From: CBDFKJ01 sp965248805
GTDB taxonomy: Bacteria; Pseudomonadota; Alphaproteobacteria; UBA6615
DNA: 64,000 bases
Assembly (NCBI GenBank): GCA_965248805.1
Contig: CBDFKJ010000008.1
Coordinates: 1-64,000 of the forward strand
Direction: 5' to 3'
In this document: piece after piece, positions 27,136 to 35,793 of the stretch
How positions within the stretch are numbered: position 1 is the first letter of the stretch
Layout of the letters: each line of letters begins with the position of its first letter
Notes under the pieces: model-generated
What the model was told of the DNA's origin: nothing
Seen by the model: the letters and a program-made list of their open reading frames with translations, nothing else
The model's database searches: none
Position numbers and translations under genes: made by a program

Positions 27136-28245
27136 TCAGGCGATGCCGTGCAGGACGGCGTCGACGGTGGCGTCGGCGGCATTGCCGCTGCCGTCGAAGA
27201 TCTTGATGCGGGTGGGATCGTTCTTGTTGTCGAGCACCCACGACCAGCCGGCGCCGACCGATTGCAGGGTGAGGTCGATATCGGTGACGCGCGCGAGCGT
27301 GGTCGGCACCTCGCGCCCGCCGCTCGCCGAACCGCCCCAGTCGCTGGTGTCGGCGTCGAGGAACTTCTGCTCGGCGGCGGTGCCGAGCAGGGTGTAGCAG
27401 AGGTGGTCGAGGCTAAGCATGGTTGCGCCGTCGCCGGTCAGTTGCCAGCGCAGCTGCAGGTGGCGCGCGGTCATGAGCATGGCCGTCGCGTTATCCTGCC
27501 AGGTGGCGGTGGCCAGCCCGGAAGCCGTGTCGGCGGTGCGGTACTGCAGCGTCACGTTTCCGGCCGTCTCGGCCTCCCAGGCGATCGAGAACGGCACCTC
27601 GGCGCCGATGTCGATGGCCTCGGTGGTGTAGGTCATGGCGGTGGCGCCGTCGTCGCCGTCGCCAAGCGCCCACGAGGTCCAGGCGTCCCAGGTGGCAAGG
27701 TCGGCCCAGGTGTAGGCGCCGGCGCCCTCCAGCGCGTCCCGGCCGTCGTCGGAGCGCACGGCGCTCTCGATGGTGCCGGGCCAGCCGCGGGCGGAAGGGC
27801 ATTCCCACAGGAAGGCGTCGCCGAGGCGGGGATCGGGCAGCTCGGCGATGATGACGGCGGCCGCGGCCGAGAGCAGGCCCGAGGTGTCCTCGGCGCGGAT
27901 GGCGAAGGTCCAGCGGCCGGCGCCGGGATCGACGGTCTCGTGGGGCGACGAGGTGAGCAACCCGTTATGCAGCGGCGTCATGGCGTCCCAGGCGGGCGCC
28001 GCGGCGCCGACGACCGCCTCGGCGTGGCGGATGCGGTAGCCGGCGAGATCGGGATCAGCCGGCGGGGTCCAGCGGAAGCGCCGTGTGCCGTCACCCAGGG
28101 CATCGACCAGGAAGTCGGCGACATTGCCCGGCGGCGCCAGCTTGCCGCGGATAGTGTAATCGACGGTGAACGGCGCGCCGGCGGGCGCTGCCTCGGTGCC
28201 GGGAATGACGGTGATCGTGAGCCTGCCCGACGCGCGCTCTGCGCG
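27136..28245 (-). pseudogene. Phage tail tip/host-specificity protein, 5'-truncated
   Basis: The leftward open frame begins without a start codon near 28245 and runs to 27136, about 370 residues. It includes a fibronectin-type segment (RRFRWTPPADPDLAGYRIRH) and beta-rich tail sequence ending TVDAVLHGIA. An internal ATG at 27981 opens 281 residues, but the sequence before it is clearly coding too. The protein should be much longer at its N-terminus; the missing part was removed at the rearrangement junction near 28.24 kb. Confidence 0.65.
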
Positions 28246-28350
28246 CTGGTGACCCAGATCGGCGCCTTCTACTTCGGCTCCTCGGCCGGCTCGGCGAAGA
28301 AGAACGAGACGATCTCGCGGCTGTTGGCGAATAACGGCACCGGGCGATGA
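28234..28350 (+). pseudogene. Phage holin-like C-terminal remnant
   Basis: The rightward frame ending in TGA at 28348-28350 reads ALVTQIGAFYFGSSAGSAKK and ends RLLANNGTGR. This is the typical end of three-helix phage/GTA holins (FYFGSS box followed by a basic tail). The membrane helices upstream are absent because the frame meets the truncated tail gene at the same junction. The next phage gene starts within its last codons. Confidence 0.55.
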
Positions 28351-28712
28351 GCGGCATGGATATCGATTTCTTGGCCTTGATCACGCGCATCGTGGTCGGC
28401 GCGGCCATCGCCGCCTGCATCGGGCTGTTCGTACGGCTGCGCAAGGTAGAGACCGGGCGCGCCGTGGCCGACAAGCGGCTCGACACGCTGGAGGGCCGCA
28501 ACGGCGATACCGGCGCGATCGCGGAGTTGCGCGAGCGCCTGGAGACGATCCACCGCGAGTTCCATGACTACCGCCTGTGCGCCGTCGAGCATTACGTCCG
28601 CCGCGACGACTATGTGCCCCAGACCTCGCTGATCCTGAGCAAGCTCGACGCCCAGCAGGCTTTGCTCGCACGGCTCGATGAACGCTCCAGACAATGGGAG
28701 GTTAGCCGATGA
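28347..28712 (+). CDS. Mu-like phage small membrane/coiled-coil protein
   Basis: 121 residues. One N-terminal membrane segment (ALITRIVVGAAIAACIGLFV) is followed by a charged helical region (KVETGRAVADKRLDTLEGR; LRERLETIHREFHDY) likely to form a coiled coil. Its start overlaps the holin-remnant stop and its stop overlaps the next start by four bases. The position matches the small DUF2730-like protein between lysis genes and terminase in Mu-like phages; a Rz-type spanin is the alternative. Confidence 0.6.
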   Translation: MSGMDIDFLALITRIVVGAAIAACIGLFVRLRKVETGRAVADKRLDTLEGRNGDTGAIAELRERLETIHREFHDYRLCAVEHYVRRDDYVPQTSLILSKLDAQQALLARLDERSRQWEVSR

Positions 28713-29029
28713 CCCCCGAGGAACTCGCCAAGCTCGAAGGCGGCCGTTGGGAGATCTTGCGCGTGCTCCATGTGGGAGGCCATATCGGCGCCACCGAGGC
28801 CATGATCCTGGCGACGCTGCGGGCGATGTGGCTGGACCTGTCGCGCGACTGGGTGCGCAACCAGCTCGACTATTTGGAAAGCCGCACGCTGGTGCTGATC
28901 GAACGCCACGCGATCAAGCCGTGGCACGCCAAGCTGACCCGCTACGGCTGGGACGTCGCCACCTATGTGGTCGACTGCGAGCCCGGCGTCGCCAGGCCGC
29001 CAAAGTACTGGGGCAGCGAGGCGCCATGA
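28709..29029 (+). CDS. Mu gp26-like (VpaChn25_0724 type) phage protein
   Basis: 106 residues with a winged-helix look: GGRWEILRVLHVGGHIGATE, then SRDWVRNQLDYLESRTLVLI and LTRYGWDVATYVVD. The pattern matches the small phage family that precedes the small terminase in Mu-like genomes. It is probably DNA-binding or an assembly factor; the exact role is unknown. It overlaps the previous gene by four bases. Confidence 0.6.
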   Translation: MTPEELAKLEGGRWEILRVLHVGGHIGATEAMILATLRAMWLDLSRDWVRNQLDYLESRTLVLIERHAIKPWHAKLTRYGWDVATYVVDCEPGVARPPKYWGSEAP

Positions 29030-29030
29030 G

Positions 29031-29546
29031 ATGCCAGCGCCGTCCAAGGTTCTGACGCTGCCGCGCGCGGTGCGCGAACGGCTCGACGCGCTGATCGTCG
29101 AACATGGCTTCTCCGGCTACGGCGAGCTCGCCGACTGGATCACCGCGCAGGGCCACCCGATGCACACGGCGACGGTCGCCCGTCACGGCCAGGCGCTCAA
29201 GCGCCGTATCGAGCAGGTCCGCCTTGCCACCGAGCAGGCCGAGGCCCTGGTCGCCGCCGCGCCCGACGATACCGGCGCCATGTCCGAGGGCGCGCTTCGT
29301 CAGGTGCAGGCGCGCATCTTCGAGATGATGCTGGCCGCCGAAGGCGGAGACCTGAAGGAACTGGCCGCCACCGCGCGGGCGCTCGCCGAGACCGCCCGGG
29401 CCTCGCTCGCCGTCCGGGCCGATCGCCGCAAGGTGCTCAAGGAGGCGGCCCAGGCGGCCGACAGGGTTGCGGTCAGGGCCGGTCTCTCGGCCGACACCGC
29501 GGCCGCGATCCGCGCCGCCATCGAGCTCGCCGGAGCGGCGCCATGA
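29031..29546 (+). CDS. Small terminase-like protein (Mu gp27, DUF3486)
   Basis: 171 residues from the ATG at 29031, one base after the preceding stop. The N-terminal part (LTLPRAVRERLDALIVEHGF, SGYGELADWITAQGH) has the helix-turn-helix of DUF3486 phage proteins; the rest is a long alanine-rich helix (LKELAATARALAETARAS). It would recognise the phage packaging site for the large terminase, whose start it overlaps by four bases. Confidence 0.72.
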   Translation: MPAPSKVLTLPRAVRERLDALIVEHGFSGYGELADWITAQGHPMHTATVARHGQALKRRIEQVRLATEQAEALVAAAPDDTGAMSEGALRQVQARIFEMMLAAEGGDLKELAATARALAETARASLAVRADRRKVLKEAAQAADRVAVRAGLSADTAAAIRAAIELAGAAP

Positions 29547-30543
29547 CCCGCACGCTGCTCCCCTACCAGGCGCGCTGGGTGGCTGACCGGGCCGGCGTCA
29601 AGGTGATCGAGAAGTCGCGGCGCATCGGGCTCTCATGGGCCGAGGCCTACGATGCCGTGATGCACGCCGGTGAGGACCGGGGCAACGTCTATTACCAGTC
29701 CTACAACAAGGACATGACCCGCGGCTTCATCGACGACTGCGCCGAGTGGGCGCGGACCCTCAATGTCGGCGTCGAGGCCGTCGGCGAGACCCTGATCCGC
29801 GACGGCGAGCGCGACGTGCAGGCGTTCCGTCTGGCGCTGGCCTCGGGCAAGGAGGTGCTGGCGATGACCTCGGCGCCGCGCGCATTCCGCTCCAAGGGCC
29901 GGCCGGGCGATATCGCCGTCATCGACGAGGCCGCCTTCGTCGACAACCTCGGCGAGGTGCTCAAGGCCGCGCTCGCCTTCGGCTTGTGGGGCGGCCGCGT
30001 GCATGTCCTCTCGACCCATGACGGCGAGGCCTCGCCGTTTGCCGCGCTGGTGCGCGATATCCGCGACGGCGTGACCTCCGGCAGCCTGCATACGGTCACC
30101 TTGGGACAGGCGCTCGCCGAGGGGCTGTACGAACGCATCTGTGCGGTTACGGGGCAGGACTGGTCACCAGAGGCCGAGGCGGTGTGGGAGGCGGAGATCC
30201 GCCACCGATACGGCATCCGCGCGGCGGAGGAGTTGGATTGCGTTCCGTCGGCCGGTGCCGGTGCCTGGCTCGCCTGGGAGCTGATCCGCGCCGCCGAAGA
30301 CGCCGGTGCCGGAGCGCCCGACGGCTATGCGGGCGGTCCGGCCCATATCGGAATCGACATCGCGCGCCGCCACGACCTCTGGGTCGCCGCCGCGGTCGAG
30401 ACGGTGGGCGACGTGCTCTGGCTGCGCGAGCTGGTGGTTCGCCACAACATCACCTTTTCCGAGCAGGAGGCGATCGTCGCCGCACTCGATCGGCGCTACC
30501 GGCCACTGCGCATCGCGGTCGACCAGACCGGCATGGGCGAGAT
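29543..30543 (+). pseudogene. Large terminase (Mu gp28 type), N-terminal part, split by IS
   Basis: Packaging motor ATPase/nuclease. The Q-motif region is LLPYQARWVADRAG, followed by VIEKSRRIGLSWAEAYDA (Walker A position), VIDEAAFVDNLGE (Walker B) and nuclease-domain residues IGIDIARRHDLW and IAVDQTGMGE. After GEM the frame enters an IS5-type element and stops at 30571. The C-terminal end is at 31834-32222. Excising the element and one copy of its duplication restores GMGEMMVERLQDTHG in frame. Confidence 0.82.
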
Positions 30544-31833
30544 GGAGACCTCCAACAACCGGGGGATTTGACGAAGATTTTGGTGTGCTGTCCGACTTTC
30601 GCTGAGATCGGCGGTGTTGACGTCCGCAACCATCCGCCGTTTCGTTCTCGGCGGAGGGTTTTGGCGCTATTCAGGCGGACTCATACCATGGCGGCCCTGC
30701 GCTCATGGAAGATCAGACGCTGGAAATTGTAAGCCAGGTTGGCGAGGCCGATCTTGGCCTCCGCCCGCTTGAGCCCGATGGTACGGATGAAAAGGCCCAT
30801 GCGATCCTTCTGCTGGGCGAAGACGTGCTCCACATGCGCACGGACCGCTGACTTGCGGGCATTGGCCTGGGCGGTCGCCTTGGGCATGGCCCGGCCCGGC
30901 GGCTTCTTGCGGTGGATGTGGGAGACCCGACCCTTGCCGGCCAGCCACGCCTCGTTGGCCTTCGAGCGATAGGCGCTGTCAGCCCACACGCCGGCGGCCA
31001 GATTGTCGCCGGTGACGAGCTGACGCAACATCTTGCCGTCATGGCGGGCGGCATCGGTCACAGCCGAGCCGCGGATGAAGCCGTAGGCCCGATCGATGAC
31101 GGCATGATTCTTGTAGCTGAACACCGGGATCGCGATGTCGGGCATGCGCCGTTGCGACCCGGCGGGGTTCTTGCGCCGCCCGGTCTTCACCGTCCACCGC
31201 GCATCCGTGTCCTTCTGCGCCGCCTTGGCTGGCTGATCGGGCCAGACCTCGGACGCGCTCTTGCCCGCCTTGATCGCCCGCTTCTCGTCATCGCTGTGGC
31301 GCTGCTTGGGCGCCGATACCAACGTCGCATCGACGATCTGCCCGCCCATCGCCAGATAGCCGCACCGGCGCAATTCGCCATCGAAGGCGGCAAACAGCTT
31401 ATCCATCGCCCCGGCCCGGACCAGACGCTCGCGAAAGGTCCAGATGGTGTTGCGGTCCGGCGTCGGCGCTCCGAGATCGAAGCCTAGGAAGCGAAGCCAG
31501 CTCAAGCGATCGCGGATCAGAAACTCCATCCGCTCGTCACTCACCGTGTGCCGCGCGGCCAGGATCAGAACCTTGAGCATCGCCACCGCATCGTAGGCCG
31601 GGCGGCCACCTTTCGACCCGTCCGAATAGCCCAGCGCCGCCTCAAGCGGCGCGCGGAAAATCTTGAAGTCGACGACCTTTGCCAGCACCTCCAACGGATC
31701 ACCCGTCGCCGAAAGCTTTCGAAGATGATCCGGTAAGCCGAACAGATCAGCCTGCCTCATCAATACCTCCTCAAACCGAACCGCCGTAGAGAATCACAAC
31801 GAGGCAAAATTCACGAGGTAAATGGAGGCGTCC
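30544..31833 (-). mobile_element. IS5-type insertion sequence
   Basis: The element is about 1290 bases. The inverted ends are GGAGACCTCCAACAACC (left) and GGACGCCTCCATTTACC (right, read inward). Its flanks are a direct repeat AGAT at 30540-30543 and 31834-31837, extendable to AGATG, so one end base is ambiguous. It carries a single transposase gene. It interrupts the large terminase of the prophage, so the phage was already on the way to decay or was inactivated by it. Confidence 0.82.
30681..31763 (-). CDS. IS5 family transposase
   Basis: 360 residues and uninterrupted. The N-terminal DUF772-like domain shows KGGRPAYDAVAMLKVLIL and LSWLRFLGFDLG; the catalytic acidic residues are in GGQIVDATLVSAPKQRH, VWADSAYRSKANE and VRAHVEHVFAQQK. 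It ends in the usual ANLAYNFQRLIF. It reads opposite to the terminase. No sign of damage, so it could be mobile. Confidence 0.9.
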   Translation of the reverse strand: MMRQADLFGLPDHLRKLSATGDPLEVLAKVVDFKIFRAPLEAALGYSDGSKGGRPAYDAVAMLKVLILAARHTVSDERMEFLIRDRLSWLRFLGFDLGAPTPDRNTIWTFRERLVRAGAMDKLFAAFDGELRRCGYLAMGGQIVDATLVSAPKQRHSDDEKRAIKAGKSASEVWPDQPAKAAQKDTDARWTVKTGRRKNPAGSQRRMPDIAIPVFSYKNHAVIDRAYGFIRGSAVTDAARHDGKMLRQLVTGDNLAAGVWADSAYRSKANEAWLAGKGRVSHIHRKKPPGRAMPKATAQANARKSAVRAHVEHVFAQQKDRMGLFIRTIGLKRAEAKIGLANLAYNFQRLIFHERRAAMV

Positions 31834-32222
31834 AGATGATGGTCGAACGCCTTCAGGACACGCACGGCCGGCTGCACGTCGAGGGGGTGCAGATGTCCGC
31901 ACCCCGCAAGCTCGATGTCGCCACGGCGCTGCGCGAGGTCCTGGAAGACCGCCGCCTGCGCATTCCCGCCGATGACGAGCTCAGGCGCGACCTGCACAGC
32001 GTGCGCGCCGAGGCCGGCGCCACCGACGGTCATGCCGACCGCTTCTGGGCCATTGCCTTGGCCTGCGCCGCGGCGGCCGATACGACCGGGCCCTTTACCG
32101 CGCGCACCACCAATGGCCGTTACTCAGGGCTGGCCGCCTACGGCGGCGACAATGATGCCTACGCCATCGACCGGCGCCTCAACATCGTCAACGGCGGCAC
32201 CGACTGGAGCGGCTGGCACTGA
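31834..32222 (+). pseudogene. Large terminase (Mu gp28 type), C-terminal part
   Basis: Continuation of the terminase after the IS5-type element: MMVERLQDTHGRLHVEGV, KLDVATALREVLEDRRLRIP and DRFWAIALACAAAA, the end of the RNase-H-like nuclease domain. A local ATG at 31836 opens this frame but is only the interrupted reading. The stop overlaps the portal start by one base. Confidence 0.8.
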
Positions 32223-33676
32223 TGGCGCGCAACCGCAGATCAAAGACCCCGGCGCGGCCGCCCCGCGGCGAGGTCGCCGCCACCGGCGGCGGCATCGATG
32301 CCGCGCTCTCGCCGTTCATCGGCGCTACGGGATCGCCACAGAGCATTCTACGCGGCGGGCCGGCGGCCTGGCGCGAGACCCTGCGCGACGAGAAGGCCGC
32401 CACCAGCCTTGCCCAACTGCTCGATGCGGTCTCGGCCATCCCCTGGCGCGTCGAGCCGGGAGGGCCGGGGCGCCGCGATGCCGCGGCGGCCGAGGACCTC
32501 GCCGAGCAGCTCGCGGCGGCCGACTTCGATACCGCCTTCCGCGAGATGGCCCACGCCGTCTGGTACGGCTATTCGGTGGCCGAGATCATCTGGCAACCGG
32601 CCGGCGGCCGGGTCGAGATCGCCGCCATCCGCACCCGTGCGCCCGAGCGCTTCCGCTTCGGCACGGACGGGGACCTGCGCCTGATCAGCCGGACCCACCC
32701 TCGCGGCGCGCCGGTGCCCGAGGCCAAGTTCTGGCTCGCCCGCATGCCCGCCGAGCACGGCGGCCAAGCCCACGGGCCCGGCGCCGCCCGGCTCTGCTTC
32801 TGGCCGGTCTGGCTGAAGCGCAACGGCATCCGCTACTGGGCCGTGGCACTCGAGAAGTTCGGCACCCCGACGCCCATGGGCAAACACGGCCGCAACGCGA
32901 CAACCGAAGAGGTCGACCGTCTCCTCGAGACCCTCCAGCGGTTGGCCCAGGGTGCCGGCATCGCCATCCCAGAGGGTCAGGAGATTACGTTCCTCGAGGC
33001 CACCCGGCGCAGCGGCGGCGATCATGCCCAGTTCTGCAAATACATGGACGCCCTCATCGTCGAGGCCGTCCTGTTGCAGACCGCGACCACCGAGATGGGG
33101 CCGTGGAAGGGCACCGCCGAGGTGCAGAAGCTGGTGCGTGACGAACGCGTCGCCACGCTGTCGCGCATGATCTGCTCCGGCGTCGAGCGCACCGTCGCCC
33201 GCTGGCTCACCGATTGGAACCATCCCGGCGCAGCCTGTCCCCGCGTCGTGCGCGAGATCGCCCCGCCCGAGGACCTGGGCGCCCGCGCCGCCCGCGACGA
33301 GATCGTCGCCCGCATGAGCGGGATGCGCCCGGCCCGGCGCTATATCGAGGACACCTATGGCGGCGAATGGGAGGACGCGCCGGCGCCAAGCGCCGGTCGG
33401 AAGTTCGCCTTCGCCGAAGCCGGCCGGGACGATTCCATCGACCGGGCGCTCGCCGCCGAGCTCGACGGCTGGCAACCCCTCATGGAGCCCATGATCGAGC
33501 CCGTCCTCGATGCCGTCCGCAATGCCGATGGCTTCCAGGACGTGCGCGACGGCCTCGGCGGCCTGTACGGCCGCATGGATGAGACGCCGGCGGCGACCAA
33601 GCTCCACCGCGCGGCCTTCTCAGCCGAGCTCTCCGGTGAGGCCGGGCTGGTCGAAGACGACGCCGGCGACGACTGA
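32222..33676 (+). CDS. Phage portal protein (Mu gp29, DUF935)
   Basis: 484 residues forming the DNA entry ring of the head. Family features are GSPQSILRGG near the N-terminus, YGYSVAEIIW, FWPVWLKRNGIRYWAVALEKFGTP (in part), ATTEMGPWKGTAEVQ and ICSGVERTVARWLTDWN. The order small terminase, large terminase, portal, MuF is that of Mu-like phages. The frame is intact. It is followed after six bases by the MuF gene. Confidence 0.82.
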   Translation: MARNRRSKTPARPPRGEVAATGGGIDAALSPFIGATGSPQSILRGGPAAWRETLRDEKAATSLAQLLDAVSAIPWRVEPGGPGRRDAAAAEDLAEQLAAADFDTAFREMAHAVWYGYSVAEIIWQPAGGRVEIAAIRTRAPERFRFGTDGDLRLISRTHPRGAPVPEAKFWLARMPAEHGGQAHGPGAARLCFWPVWLKRNGIRYWAVALEKFGTPTPMGKHGRNATTEEVDRLLETLQRLAQGAGIAIPEGQEITFLEATRRSGGDHAQFCKYMDALIVEAVLLQTATTEMGPWKGTAEVQKLVRDERVATLSRMICSGVERTVARWLTDWNHPGAACPRVVREIAPPEDLGARAARDEIVARMSGMRPARRYIEDTYGGEWEDAPAPSAGRKFAFAEAGRDDSIDRALAAELDGWQPLMEPMIEPVLDAVRNADGFQDVRDGLGGLYGRMDETPAATKLHRAAFSAELSGEAGLVEDDAGDD

Positions 33677-33682
33677 TCCGCC

Positions 33683-35251
33683 GTGCCCGAGCCCGAGATC
33701 CTCGATATCCCGCCCGAGGAAGCCGTCAAGCACTTCCGAGCCAAAGGCTTCCATGTCGGCTTCGACTGGCTCGATACCGACGCCGCCACCCATGTCAGGA
33801 GCTTCACCGTCGCCAAGGCCATGAAGCTCGACATCCTCCAGGATATCCAGGGGGCCATGGATGCGGCGATTGCCGATGGCCGGACCTTCGGCTGGTTCCG
33901 CGACAACCTCGAGCCCACGCTGCGCAAGAAAGGCTGGTGGGGCCGCCAGCCCATGCTCGACCCGGTCACCGGCGAGACCCGCATGGTCCAGCTCGGCTCG
34001 CCGCGGCGCCTGCGCATCATTTTCGACACCAACGTCCGCATGGCCTACGCCCACGGCCGCTGGCAGGGCATCGAGCGCCTCAAGGAGCAGATGCCGTACC
34101 TGCGCTATGTGGCTGTCCGGGATGCCCGCACCAGGCCCCAGCATGCCGCCTGGCACGGCACCGTGCTGCCCGTCGACCATCCCTTCTGGCACACTCACTA
34201 TCCGCCCAACGGCTGGCGCTGCCGCTGCATCGTCCAGCAACTCTCCGACGACGATCTCGAGCGCTACGGCTACAAGGTCTCGTCCGGCCCGCCGCCCGGC
34301 TCGCAACAAACCCGCCGCTGGGTCAACCGCCGCACCGGACAGACCCAACGTGTCCCAGCCGGCATCGACCCCGGCTTCGCCCACAACGTCGGCACTGTCG
34401 ATACCGTCGCCCAAGCCCAGGCGCAGCTCGTGCAGAAGGCCGCCGCGGCGCAACCGGCCGTGGCCGCCCGGGCGCTGGCCGACGATGTCGACACCTACAT
34501 TACGCACGGTCGCTCCCGCCGCATCGCCATGGTCAGAGATGCGGGCGGCGACCCCGATGCGCAGAGCTTCGTGAATCGCCTGCGCGCCGCCGTGAGAGAC
34601 GCCCTGGTCGCCGAGCGCAGCGCAGGCAGCGTGACCGCCGAAGTCACGGTTCCCATCAAATCGCCTTCCCACCAAGCCGCCGCCGAGCGCGTGCGGGCCG
34701 CCTCGCGGCTGTTCCCCGCGGCCTGGGTGAGGGAGGCCAACAATATCCCTCTGCAAGTCGTGTGGAACGGACCTCGCGATGGAGGTGGCTACCTGCCGGC
34801 GCACATCGCCGGGACTACAAGGGTCGGCGGTCAGAAGATCGCCAAACAGCAAGGTGTGGCCCTCGCCAATGTCAGCGAAGACTTCGGCAACGCCGTGCAC
34901 GAGTACGCCCACCATCTCCAGGCCGCCCTGCCTGAACTCGACGATCTATTCCAGGATCTCCACCGCAGGCGGACCTCCGGCGATCCGCTGTTGGCGCTCC
35001 CCGATTACGGCTGGATCGGGCGCAAGGATCGGTACGTCGATTCCTATACAGGGCGGGAATACGCCAACTGGCAGAAGTACCGGGCAAATGGCCCCGCCCT
35101 TGAAGTGATCACTCGTGCATACCAAATGGTGTTTTATCCGCTGCCGAAAGCCGAGAAGCTCGGTGAGCTGGTGCGCGAAGATCCGGAGATGCTTGATTTT
35201 ATCCTCGGAACACTGCTCCGCTATGATCCGAAGAGTGGGGATAGGCGATGA
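33683..35251 (+). CDS. MuF-type head protein with C-terminal HExxH metallopeptidase-like domain
   Basis: 522 residues from a GTG. Residues 1-200 are a Mu gp30/SPP1 gp7-type minor head protein: RDARTRPQHAAWHG and HTHYPPNGWRCRCIVQ are the family's conserved box. Residues 200-330 are a low-complexity linker. From about 330 to 515 a separate domain carries HEYAHHLQ (HExxH at 406-410) with a glutamate 64 residues later in ALEVITRAYQM that could be the third zinc ligand, and the ending DPEMLDFILGTLL. MuF proteins are injected with DNA and often carry toxin or enzyme domains at this end. The C-terminal domain is less GC-rich than the head part. Its stop overlaps the next start (ATGA). Protease activity is inferred from the motif only. 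Confidence 0.75.
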   Translation: MPEPEILDIPPEEAVKHFRAKGFHVGFDWLDTDAATHVRSFTVAKAMKLDILQDIQGAMDAAIADGRTFGWFRDNLEPTLRKKGWWGRQPMLDPVTGETRMVQLGSPRRLRIIFDTNVRMAYAHGRWQGIERLKEQMPYLRYVAVRDARTRPQHAAWHGTVLPVDHPFWHTHYPPNGWRCRCIVQQLSDDDLERYGYKVSSGPPPGSQQTRRWVNRRTGQTQRVPAGIDPGFAHNVGTVDTVAQAQAQLVQKAAAAQPAVAARALADDVDTYITHGRSRRIAMVRDAGGDPDAQSFVNRLRAAVRDALVAERSAGSVTAEVTVPIKSPSHQAAAERVRAASRLFPAAWVREANNIPLQVVWNGPRDGGGYLPAHIAGTTRVGGQKIAKQQGVALANVSEDFGNAVHEYAHHLQAALPELDDLFQDLHRRRTSGDPLLALPDYGWIGRKDRYVDSYTGREYANWQKYRANGPALEVITRAYQMVFYPLPKAEKLGELVREDPEMLDFILGTLLRYDPKSGDRR

Positions 35252-35652
35252 CGGTCCACACCATCATGCTCCCAGATCGCATGCGCGGGCGCGAGCCGCG
35301 CAGGGTCATCTGGGATGATGAAGCCGGGACCGTCACCGGAGAGCATTCGCGCATTCCGTGGATGCAGGAGGTGCTCGCTAGGCCGACCCCGGTGAATTTC
35401 TGCGACGACGAGCAGGTCTTGTTCCTCAAGGACCCGGCGCACGACCCGCGCGATTTTCTGCACCTGTTGGGGGAGGCCTATTGGCCGATCTACGAGGACC
35501 CCGACCGCCAACGCCTCCCGCCGGCCCTCCGCGATATCAAGCCGCGCCCCGTCCGGCCGCCGGCGAACGCCATCCTCGACGAGAACGGACTTATCATCGG
35601 GCCCGGACACTACGACGAGGACGGCAACCTCGTCGTCATGGGGGTCTATTAG
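35248..35652 (+). CDS. Small acidic protein paired with the MuF-metallopeptidase
   Basis: 134 residues, rich in Asp/Glu, with no membrane segment or signal peptide. Segments: RREPRRVIWDDEAGTVTG-like opening (seen as GREPRRVIWDDEAGTVTGEH), LARPTPVNFCDDEQVLFLKD, RDFLHLLGEAYWPIYED, and an acidic C-terminus. It is coupled to the MuF gene by a four-base overlap. No family recognised. Coupling, small size and acidity fit an immunity protein or inhibitor for the metallopeptidase domain; a head accessory protein is the alternative. Confidence 0.55.
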   Translation: MTVHTIMLPDRMRGREPRRVIWDDEAGTVTGEHSRIPWMQEVLARPTPVNFCDDEQVLFLKDPAHDPRDFLHLLGEAYWPIYEDPDRQRLPPALRDIKPRPVRPPANAILDENGLIIGPGHYDEDGNLVVMGVY

Positions 35653-35793
35653 GCAACGTCAGAATTGCTAACAATTCCGGCTGATTCCGACCCCTCGAAA
35701 CAACTCGATTTTCCTGGCGATTAAGGCCCCTTGAACCGGCCATAAAATCGCGTTTTCAAGGCCATTTGCGCCTCGTGAACGGCCAATTCACAA
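35653..35793. other. End of prophage remnant, no gene
   Basis: No coding sequence is recognisable between the small acidic gene and the IS1595-type element. The stretch is AT-richer than the surroundings. The expected next phage genes (Mu protease/scaffold, major head protein) are absent, so the prophage stops here. Confidence 0.5.

Noticed and set aside
27148..28350. Rightward 400-residue open frame
   Set aside because: Only its last 38 residues look like a real (holin) protein; the rest is glycine/arginine-rich antisense of the tail gene.
32348..34915. Long leftward open frames opposite the portal and MuF genes
   Set aside because: Compositionally biased shadows; the forward frames have conserved phage motifs and overlapping starts and stops.
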